5,010 nucleotides of DNA. It comes from Cocleimonas sp. (GTDB taxonomy: Bacteria > Pseudomonadota > Gammaproteobacteria > Thiotrichales > Thiotrichaceae). Shown here in pieces: positions 1-4,966 of this stretch; position 1 is the stretch's first letter, and each line of letters starts with the position of its first letter. The notes below the pieces were generated by a model. It did no database searches. It saw only the letters and a list, made by a program, of their open reading frames with translations, and had not been told where the DNA came from. The stretch spans positions 1 to 5,010 of the forward strand of contig JAGLBQ010000258.1 of assembly GCA_023146675.1 (NCBI GenBank), given 5' to 3'. Both the position numbers and the translations under genes were made by a program.

Positions 1-480
1 ATTATCCATCGTGGTAATTTTAACCTTACTGCGTCGATTAGGTGCATGGATAAACTGGCGATTGCCAATATAAATTCCGACATGATTACTTTTGGTGCTG
101 GTTTTAAAAAATAGCATATCGCCAGGTTGCAGTTTGGCATAGTTGACGGTACGGCTTCTATTTTGTTGTTGTGCCGCTGTACGCGGAATCTTAATACTAG
201 CGCCATTTTTATGGATGTAAGTCATTAAACCACTGCAATCAAAACCCTCTCTAGGGCTTGAGCCACCAAACTTGTAACGTGTGCCTAACTCTTGGTATGC
301 CAGTCTAACAATGCTTTGTCGTGCTTGGTGTGAGGGAGAGTAGGTGGGATTTTGTGAATATGGTTGCGCTGGAGGTGTGGTATGAGGTTGAGTTATTTTT
401 GCGTGTCTTTGAGGAGGAGTGCAGGCTGTTGTGGATATAGCTAAGGCAATAAGTCCAACTAAGGGAGATATATTTCTCAT
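1..480 (-). CDS. NlpC/P60 (C40) family cysteine peptidase, putative lipoprotein, C-terminus cut by window edge
   Basis: Reading down from the ATG at 480-478 gives 160 codons to base 1 without a stop, so the gene runs off the left edge. Residues 1-19 form a signal sequence with hydrophobic core LVGLIALAIS. They end in TTAC, a slightly atypical lipobox with the lipidated Cys at 20. A low-complexity Pro/Gln/Thr linker (about 21-55) precedes the peptidase domain. The NlpC/P60 catalytic residues are all visible: Cys82 in FDCSGL, His133 in NHVGIYIG and His145 in FIHAP. The family hydrolyses peptide bonds in peptidoglycan stem peptides. Layout resembles MepS (Spr) and NlpC of enterobacteria, so the predicted role is a periplasmic, membrane-anchored murein endopeptidase. 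I give no symbol because the family has many paralogues. A weak GGA (490-488) lies 7 nt before the start. A hairpin lies 40-70 nt upstream of the start. Only a short C-terminal tail should be missing. Confidence 0.93.
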   Translation of the reverse strand, partial: MRNISPLVGLIALAISTTACTPPQRHAKITQPHTTPPAQPYSQNPTYSPSHQARQSIVRLAYQELGTRYKFGGSSPREGFDCSGLMTYIHKNGASIKIPRTAAQQQNRSRTVNYAKLQPGDMLFFKTSTKSNHVGIYIGNRQFIHAPNRRSKVKITTMDN

Positions 481-520
481 TATTTTGTCCGCTTTTTTTT
501 AGTTATATGCAGACAAATCA

Positions 521-553
521 GTCTATCATTGCTAATAGACAGCAATGATAGAC
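521..553. repeat. Perfect 13-bp inverted repeat (hairpin) between the minus-strand genes
   Basis: GTCTATCATTGCT (521-533) and AGCAATGATAGAC (541-553) are exact reverse complements around a 7-nt loop, AATAGAC. The loop itself repeats the end of the right arm (ATAGAC), so GTCTAT can also pair with 535-540 in a smaller hairpin. It lies 26 nt past the stop of the small membrane gene and 40 nt before the start of the NlpC gene, in the direction of minus-strand transcription. Neither side carries a clean T-run (minus side reads TGATTTGTCT), so a classical Rho-independent terminator is doubtful. An attenuating or mRNA-stabilising hairpin, or a protein-binding dyad upstream of the NlpC gene, fits as well. 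Confidence 0.7.
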
Positions 554-579
554 TTTAGATAAGTGGGCTTGTAAATGGT

Positions 580-708
580 TTAACTAATACCATCATCAAA
601 AATTTTCTGGATGATATCTTGTCTGTGTTCGTCCCGACGAATATCACGTGCGACAGCAAACCAAGCAACAAAGACAAAGATAAATAGTGAGATAATAATG
701 AATTCCAT
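580..708 (-). CDS. Small single-pass membrane protein, 42 aa, unknown function
   Basis: The ATG at 708-706 opens a 42-residue protein ending at TAA (582-580). Residues 3-19 are strongly hydrophobic (FIIISLFIFVFVAWFAV) and form one transmembrane helix. A short charged tail (RDIRRDEHRQDIIQKIFDDGIS) follows. By the positive-inside rule the Arg-rich tail probably faces the cytoplasm. I prefer this start to the in-frame ATG at 777 because AGGGGAA (722-716) sits 7 nt before it, whereas nothing like a ribosome site precedes 777. The extra 23 residues of the longer version are also polar and unlike a signal. A weak promoter match (743-771) lies inside the longer version and would exclude it. I do not recognise the protein. 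Small one-helix proteins of this type often attach to larger membrane complexes, but no partner is visible here. It could transcribe with the NlpC gene unless the hairpin at 521-553 stops transcription. Confidence 0.6.
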   Translation of the reverse strand: MEFIIISLFIFVFVAWFAVARDIRRDEHRQDIIQKIFDDGIS

Positions 709-742
709 AATGTTGTTCCCCTGTGTTTTTTTAGTATTGAAC

Positions 743-771
743 ATAATAGTAGATGCGTATTGATCTATTAA
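743..771 (-). promoter_or_regulatory. Weak sigma70-like promoter candidate for the 42-aa gene
   Basis: On the minus strand, TATTAT (748-743) stands 17 bp downstream of TTAATA (771-766). These match 5/6 and 4/6 of the sigma70 consensus. The predicted start of transcription near 736 gives a leader of about 28 nt containing the AGGGGAA ribosome site. The region is AT-rich, so chance matches are common. Confidence 0.3.
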
Positions 772-847
772 GTTCATCTATAAGCTTAATTAATAGATGA
801 TTATTGTTGATATTTTAACCAATGTATAATTTATGCGGACGAACGGT

Positions 848-886
848 AGTATATTTCTATAATCAATGGGTTATAGAGAGTATATT
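848..886. repeat. Symmetric repeat cluster: direct AGTATATT repeats flanking a 7-bp dyad
   Basis: AGTATATT occurs at 848-855 and again at 879-886, 31 bp apart, close to three helical turns. Between them lies a perfect dyad, TCTATAA (856-862) and TTATAGA (871-877), with an 8-nt centre. The arrangement of two same-face direct repeats around a dyad is what a binding site for a dimeric regulator would look like. It sits about 140 bp upstream of the small minus-strand gene and 500 bp upstream of the GTPase operon. In such AT-rich DNA some of this can arise by chance. Confidence 0.4.
861..873 (+). promoter_or_regulatory. IHF-type consensus match
   Basis: AATCAATGGGTTA fits the enterobacterial IHF consensus WATCAANNNNTTR at every fixed position. 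It overlaps the dyad centre at 856-877 and is embedded in AT-rich DNA, as good IHF sites usually are. No clear sigma54 promoter was seen nearby to explain a need for bending, and one match in a window of this size could be chance. Confidence 0.3.
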
Positions 887-1074
887 GCTCTTATATGCAC
901 TATTTTTAGCTCGATAATGCTATTTTGTAAGTTTATAAAGTACTCAAATCAATATTATGAGTAGCAACTACTGTGAATAAAAAAGCCATATGAGCAATGA
1001 TGTTTAAATCACCTATATGCTTAGATAAAGCGAAAAAGTGTTTAAAAAAAGCTCAAAAAATAAATATAAAGGGA

Positions 1075-1204
1075 AAATTGGGTAGTGGATCATTTCTGTG
1101 AAACTATGAAAGTTCAAAGCAGAAAAAACATGTAGATCATTGAATTAATGTTTATTTCAGCTGTTCTTCTTTTAAAATCAGAGATCTGACTCACCACCCA
1201 ATTT
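1075..1204. mobile_element. Putative MITE or IS remnant, about 130 bp with near-perfect terminal inverted repeats
   Basis: The left end AAATTGGGTAGTG (1075-1087) and right end CACCACCCAATTT (1192-1204) are inverted repeats matching at 12 of 13 positions. The similarity continues inward with one gap (GGATCA against GAGTCA). If the true ends are GGGT...ACCC (1080-1199), the flanks are AATT on both sides, compatible with a 4-bp target duplication, although AATT is palindromic and so ambiguous with the repeat itself. The interior has no open frame of useful length in any direction, so any transposase would have to act in trans, as for a MITE, or the element is an internally deleted IS. I cannot name the family. 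Confidence 0.5.
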
Positions 1205-1384
1205 GCTTTTCAAAATGTGAAAAAATGCATGATACAGTGGTTGGATTATTGATTAATAAAGTTGAGTTTGGAATTGATATTCATGCATGAAATTCACAGG
1301 AATGACCCATTACCATTTTTTTCATCGAATGCAAAACTCATAAACCCTTGCGGAGTTTCCATCACACTATGATAAGCTCGCTTT

Positions 1385-2902
1385 ATGAAAAAAACAGCCC
1401 TTAAATTCCGTCGCCTACTTGCTGTAGGCATTGCTTTTGCCTCTTTATTATTTTTGCTCTTTATTTTCTTTGTGACGCGGAGTCTCCTAGAAGTCTGGGA
1501 GTACATCAGTAATCTTCCTGCCATTTTTTATTATGCTTATCTTGGTATGATAATGGCGGTTATTGCTACTAGTGCTTGGGTTATTATAAAAATTCTTAGT
1601 CCTCGAGCAGAAAAGAAAAAGCAAGAAAAAATTGACCAAGAAACGGTCTTAAAAGAATTGGATGCGGCTAAAGAAAGCGGTATGGATACCGCTGAACTGC
1701 ATCAGGAAATTGCACAGTTGCAGGAGCGTAAAGAAAGCGGCTCTATCTATGTGGCGATTTTTGGTGATGTGAGTACAGGTAAATCATCGATTATCAAAAC
1801 GTTGCTGCCAAGTGCGGACGTGTTGACGGATGTGCGCGGCGGATCTACCGCAGAAATCAATGAATACACATGGACATCAACATCAGGTGATCAGCTAATT
1901 TTGACTGATTTACCTGGGCGCAGTGAGGCAGAGGGCAATCTGGATGAAATGGCACATGATGAAGCAGTGCGTGCGCAGGTTGTTATTTATGTGACTGATT
2001 CTGATCTGACGCGTAGCCAATTCAATGATATTTTAATGTTGCGTAGCTATGGCAAGCCGATGATTGTCGCCTTAAATAAAAGTGATCGCTTCACTGATGA
2101 AGAGCAAGCGTTATTAAAAGAGCGTTTCAATCAACAGTTTGAAGCAGAAGAGCCGAATCAGATGTTGGTGCAAGATGCGACAGAGAAATCATTAAACAAA
2201 AATATTCAGTTAACCTTTATAAAATCAGGTGGCACAGAAGAAGTTGTCAGGATTTATCCTGATGGGCATGAAGAGAAAGTTTTACGCCCTCGTAAGGCAG
2301 ATGTGTCAGCGTTATCCTATGCACTCCAAGAAGAAATCGATGCACAAAGTGGTTTATTGGAAAGTCTGCGTGATGCTAGTGTTTTTGTACTGGTTAAACA
2401 AAAGCTGGATAATGACATCATTGAATTTAGACGCGATAAAGCCAGCGAAGTCATCACCAGTTCTACCCGCAAGGCGGTACTGGGTGCATTAGCTTCGATT
2501 AGCCCTGGTACAGACCTGCTGATTCAGGGTGTGTTAGCTACCTTGATGGTCAAAAAACTATGTGAATTATATGAAGTCCCCATGCGTAAGCTGGATATAG
2601 AAAAGTTTCTAAATTTTAGTCAGGGACAGGTTAAGAAAAGTGTGCCAATATTATTAGCCGTTGCGGGTAATGGCATGAAAGCATTTCCAGGTATAGGCAC
2701 TGTGACAGGTGGACTAACCCATGCCGTTGCTTATGGGATGATTTTTGATGCATTAGGAAAAGCCACGGCAAAAACACTAGAAGAACGAGGGCAGTTACGA
2801 GCAGCACCTGCCGCAATAACATTTAAGGAGATGCTGAGTGAAAATATGGAAGCACGCGCAAGATTATTTGCCAAGCTGGTTTTCGATAACAGAAAAAAAT
2901 AA
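1385..2902 (+). CDS. Membrane-anchored GTPase with C-terminal DUF697-like domain (first of a pair)
   Basis: This 505-aa protein begins with two predicted transmembrane helices (about 11-30 and 45-71). A charged, probably coiled-coil linker follows (about 74-118), then a G domain. G1 is GDVSTGKS (127-134), the probable G2 Thr is 155, G3 is DLPG (175-178) and G4 is NKSD (231-234). The usual SA(K/A) of G5 is degenerate: the equivalent position reads FIKSGG (278-283). A charged insertion (about 284-306) follows, then a helical hydrophobic C-terminal region (about 353-470) with ELYEVPM and FPGIGTVTGG, the pattern of DUF697. This domain is found in YcjF-type membrane proteins and in many Era/HSR1-like GTPases. 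The predicted role is a GTP-driven switch or membrane-remodelling protein at the inner membrane, with substrate unknown. The start is the only reasonable one: TAA at 1373-1375 closes the frame just upstream and the helices begin at residue 11. No good ribosome site is visible. The 3' end overlaps the next GTPase gene by 65 nt. Confidence 0.9.
   Translation: MKKTALKFRRLLAVGIAFASLLFLLFIFFVTRSLLEVWEYISNLPAIFYYAYLGMIMAVIATSAWVIIKILSPRAEKKKQEKIDQETVLKELDAAKESGMDTAELHQEIAQLQERKESGSIYVAIFGDVSTGKSSIIKTLLPSADVLTDVRGGSTAEINEYTWTSTSGDQLILTDLPGRSEAEGNLDEMAHDEAVRAQVVIYVTDSDLTRSQFNDILMLRSYGKPMIVALNKSDRFTDEEQALLKERFNQQFEAEEPNQMLVQDATEKSLNKNIQLTFIKSGGTEEVVRIYPDGHEEKVLRPRKADVSALSYALQEEIDAQSGLLESLRDASVFVLVKQKLDNDIIEFRRDKASEVITSSTRKAVLGALASISPGTDLLIQGVLATLMVKKLCELYEVPMRKLDIEKFLNFSQGQVKKSVPILLAVAGNGMKAFPGIGTVTGGLTHAVAYGMIFDALGKATAKTLEERGQLRAAPAAITFKEMLSENMEARARLFAKLVFDNRKK
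2825..2830 (+). promoter_or_regulatory. Strong ribosome binding site deciding the GTG start of the second GTPase
   Basis: AAGGAG at 2825-2830, inside the coding region of the first GTPase, stands 7 nt before GTG at 2838. This is the best ribosome site in the window and settles the non-ATG start and the 65-nt overlap. The first GTPase also has an ATG in its own frame at 2831, directly after the site, but that would only give a 24-residue tail fragment. Confidence 0.85.
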
Positions 2903-4217
2903 GATCGAAGAGTCATCAGTACAGCAACCCTCGGGAGATGCTCATATTCAACTCGCCAAGGAAAGCCTTAGCGAACTACTGAATGACACCCGCGTTCCGA
3001 TGAATGTGCGTGGATTATTACAAGAAGATTACCTGCAATTACGCACTATGCTGACTAAGCTAGAGAACAGTCAGCTCCATGTTGCGGTGTTTGGTCGAGT
3101 CAGTGTAGGAAAATCATCGGTACTCAATGCGTTATTGGGTCGAGAGGCATTTAGCGTTAGTGTTTTGCATGGTGAAACAACCAAAGCCGATATGGAGGAG
3201 TGGCAAGAAATTGATGCGGGTGGCGTTTATCTGATTGATACCCCAGGTATTAATGAGATTGATGGTGAAGTACGTGAACGTGTTGCACATGAGGTTGCAG
3301 AGCGCTCTGATTTATTATTATTTGTGGTCGATAGCGATTTAACCGAAGTAGAACTACAAGCACTAAAAACCGTTGCTGACTCTAATCGACCCATTATTCT
3401 GGTGGTCAATAAATCGGATCAGTACAACGATGATGAAATAATAAAACTGCGTAGCATTATCCGTAAACGCGTGGCAGGGATCATTGCGCCTGAAAATATT
3501 ATCTTTAGCGCCGCATCGCCTGCCACGCAAACCATTATTATGGTGGATGAAGAGGGCAACGAGAAGGAAAGTACTCGACGGCGCCCTGTTGAGATTCTAA
3601 ATTTAAAATCTCGTCTTTGGGATATTATTGAATCAGAAGGAAAAACACTGTCCGCTTTAAACGCCTCCATGTTTGCAGGAAATTTGAGCGAGCAGGTTGG
3701 TGAGCGCATTCTCATTGCGCGTCAGGAGATTGGTGAAGAAACCATTAAAATGTATTGTATTGGCAAAGGCATCGCGGTTGCGCTGAACCCTGTTCCTCTT
3801 GCTGATATCCTTGCAGCCGCTGCGATTGATGTGGGAATGGTAATTCATTTATCCAATATTTATGGTTTGCCAATGTCAAAAACAGAAGCGGGAGACTTGA
3901 TAAAAACCATTGCAGCACAAATGCTCTTATTATACGGCTCATTTTGGGCCGTTCATTTTGCCTCCTCAGCACTGAAAATAACCACCGTTGGTATATCAAC
4001 AATATTAACAGGCGCTGCACAAGGAGCAATTGCATGGTACAGCACGCTTATTATTGGTCGCGTAACAGAAGGTTATTTAATCAAAGGTAAATCTTGGGGT
4101 GAAGTTGGACCGAAACTAGCGGTGCAAAATATCCTCGACAGCCTAGACCGCGACTCCGTAATGAGCGAAGCGAAAGAAGAAATCATGAGTTACTTAAAAA
4201 AAGACAAAGGTAAATAA
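2838..4217 (+). CDS. Second GTPase with C-terminal DUF697-like domain, paralogue of the upstream gene
   Basis: This 459-aa protein starts at GTG and lacks the N-terminal membrane helices of its neighbour. A polar, partly helical N-terminus (1-79) leads into a complete G domain. G1 is GRVSVGKS (86-93), G2 Thr is in GETTKAD (112-118), G3 is DTPG (134-137), G4 is NKSD (191-194) and G5 is SAA (224-226). All five motifs are intact, so GTP binding and hydrolysis are likely. After G5 comes the same kind of charged insertion (about 235-250) as in the first GTPase. The C-terminal region (about 305-415) is hydrophobic, with NPVPLADIL, NIYGLPMSK and a Gly/Ala-rich helix pair, as in DUF697. It could bind or insert into the inner membrane. 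Shared motifs such as DSDLT (165-169 here, 205-209 in the neighbour) mark the two as diverged tandem duplicates. The overlap and spacing imply translational coupling and near-equal amounts. A heteromeric GTPase pair is my inference. Two stops in a row (TAA TAA) end the gene. Confidence 0.92.
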   Translation: MKIWKHAQDYLPSWFSITEKNKIEESSVQQPSGDAHIQLAKESLSELLNDTRVPMNVRGLLQEDYLQLRTMLTKLENSQLHVAVFGRVSVGKSSVLNALLGREAFSVSVLHGETTKADMEEWQEIDAGGVYLIDTPGINEIDGEVRERVAHEVAERSDLLLFVVDSDLTEVELQALKTVADSNRPIILVVNKSDQYNDDEIIKLRSIIRKRVAGIIAPENIIFSAASPATQTIIMVDEEGNEKESTRRRPVEILNLKSRLWDIIESEGKTLSALNASMFAGNLSEQVGERILIARQEIGEETIKMYCIGKGIAVALNPVPLADILAAAAIDVGMVIHLSNIYGLPMSKTEAGDLIKTIAAQMLLLYGSFWAVHFASSALKITTVGISTILTGAAQGAIAWYSTLIIGRVTEGYLIKGKSWGEVGPKLAVQNILDSLDRDSVMSEAKEEIMSYLKKDKGK

Positions 4218-4224
4218 TAAAATA

Positions 4225-4719
4225 ATGAGCAATCGCAAATTTATTCGTATTCTCGCCACGTTAGTCATTGCAGCAGGTGTTGGTGGCTACAACTATGTAA
4301 CCAAAGATAAAGACTACCCGACTGAAAATAATAAGACCGCTTCAAAAAGCTCCTCCACAAAATCGCCTCAGATTGATAATCAGGCACAAGTCCTTACAAA
4401 AATTCGTAAGGAAAGAGATAACACCCACGCCAGATTTTGGTTAGAAAGTAATGCAACGGTTATCAAGCTACTTAAAGATGACGTTCGTGGCAATCCGCAT
4501 CAGAAATTCTTAGTTAAACTCGCACCCGATATAACCCTGCTGGTCGCACATAATACAAAACTAGCCAAGCGCGCCCCTGTGAAACAAGGTGATAATATAA
4601 AAATTCGTGCTCGCTATGAGTGGAATAATCGTGGCGGCGTATTGCACTGGACGCATCATGACCCTAAAGGCAAGCAGGAAGGGGGGTGGATTTATGCGGA
4701 TGGAAAATATTATAAATAA
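4225..4719 (+). CDS. DUF3465 domain protein with N-terminal membrane anchor
   Basis: This 164-aa protein has a short basic start followed by one hydrophobic helix (about 6-22), either a signal anchor or an uncleaved signal peptide. A Ser/Lys/Thr-rich linker (about 26-50) follows, then a compact domain (about 65-164). The domain shows the conserved DUF3465 pattern: KLLKDDVRGNPHQKFLV (81-97), the AHN motif (108-110), QGDNIKIRARYEW (121-133) and GGVLHWTHHDP (137-147), ending GGWIYADGKYY. The clustered His and Asp residues (92, 109, 141, 144-146) could bind a metal or nucleic acid, but the family has no established function that I know of. It probably faces the periplasm. The gene begins 7 nt after the second GTPase stop. 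Its best ribosome site, AAAGG (4206-4210), is 14 nt away and therefore weak, so expression likely depends on coupling to the GTPase gene. DUF3465 proteins also occur outside such operons, so the link to the GTPases may be only transcriptional. Confidence 0.88.
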   Translation: MSNRKFIRILATLVIAAGVGGYNYVTKDKDYPTENNKTASKSSSTKSPQIDNQAQVLTKIRKERDNTHARFWLESNATVIKLLKDDVRGNPHQKFLVKLAPDITLLVAHNTKLAKRAPVKQGDNIKIRARYEWNNRGGVLHWTHHDPKGKQEGGWIYADGKYYK

Positions 4720-4754
4720 CTGACATTCTTCTTATATTTAAAAAGTAGTTCACA

Positions 4755-4824
4755 CATTACGGAATCAATGGCTTTAGCCTCGCTTATCATTACTTAGTTC
4801 GAGCTAAAGCCGCCGATTCCAATG
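4755..4824. repeat. Imperfect palindrome (REP-like hairpin) after the GTPase operon
   Basis: GGAATC (4761-4766) pairs with GATTCC (4815-4820), and GGCTTTAGC (4770-4778) pairs with GCTAAAGCC (4803-4811), separated by a 3x3 internal loop. TCG (4780-4782) with CGA (4800-4802) extends the stem inside after a one-base bulge. CATT (4755-4758) with AATG (4821-4824) extends it outside. The loop is about 17 nt. It begins 35 nt after the stop of the DUF3465 gene and could protect the 3' end of the operon transcript or slow transcription. No T-run follows, so it is not a standard terminator. The shape is typical of dispersed palindromic repeats that occur many times in a genome. Confidence 0.7.
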
Positions 4825-4887
4825 AATAAAGTCAATTGAAAAATGAAGCATGCCCTCTGTGTTACCAAGTGATGATTGATTAGTTCT

Positions 4888-4966
4888 GTAGCCCGTATAC
4901 AGCCTAAGCGGAATACGGGGGTCATACTATGAGCTATCTGTATTACGTAAACTTCATACGGGCTAC
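4888..4966. repeat. GTAGCCCG...CGGGCTAC palindromic intergenic element
   Basis: GTAGCCCGTAT (4888-4898) and ATACGGGCTAC (4956-4966) are a perfect 11-bp inverted repeat spanning 79 bp. Inside, CCCGTAT (4892-4898) can instead pair with ATACGGG (4913-4919), forming a short hairpin with AGCCTAAGCGG in its loop. From memory this left half matches the widespread proteobacterial intergenic repeat of the form TAGCCCGgAT..AGCg.AGCGgAATcCGGG, here with T-A replacing the central C-G pair in both arms. That is a compensatory change and supports a selected stem. A further 8-bp dyad, TGATTGAT (4873-4880) with ATCAATCA (4986-4993), brackets the element and may belong to it. It has no coding content. Confidence 0.72.

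Larger units (their letters stand above)
709..1384. other. Long gene-poor, very AT-rich divergent intergenic region
   Basis: This gap separates the divergently transcribed small membrane gene (minus) and the first GTPase gene (plus). It has no convincing coding sequence. The longest plus-strand candidate with a hydrophobic stretch is a 32-aa frame at 866-964 without a ribosome site. A TATAAT stands at 825-830 without a good -35. Close to the GTPase start only TATGAT (1368-1373) resembles a -10 box, and its TTGCGG neighbour is 14 bp away, too close. The promoter of the GTPase operon is therefore not clear from sequence. The region holds the symmetric repeat cluster at 848-886 and the inverted-repeat-bounded segment at 1075-1204, listed separately. 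Confidence 0.75.

Noticed and set aside
580..777. Longer 65-aa version of the small membrane protein starting at 777
   Set aside because: The 777 start has no ribosome site. The internal ATG at 708 has AGGGGAA at good spacing and directly precedes the hydrophobic helix.
866..964. 32-aa plus-strand frame with a hydrophobic stretch (YIALICTIFSSIMLF)
   Set aside because: There is no ribosome site before the ATG and it overlaps the repeat cluster at 848-886. AT-rich DNA readily yields hydrophobic short frames. Not enough to call a gene.
1348..1373. TTGCGG ... TATGAT as the promoter of the GTPase operon
   Set aside because: The spacer is only 14 bp and the -10 would leave almost no leader before the ATG at 1385. 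Too weak to list as a feature.
1294..1524. 76-aa minus-strand reading frame overlapping the start of the first GTPase gene
   Set aside because: It is antisense to the membrane helices of a clear gene, has no domain-like pattern and no ribosome site. It is a shadow frame.
3419..3715. 98-aa minus-strand frame inside the second GTPase gene
   Set aside because: Ser/Arg-rich composition typical of antisense frames. The plus strand here encodes the G4-G5 region with recognised motifs.
4755..4824. Hairpin after the operon as a Rho-independent terminator
   Set aside because: No T-run follows either arm, and the stem has an internal loop and a 17-nt loop. A dispersed repeat fits better, though it may still affect transcription.
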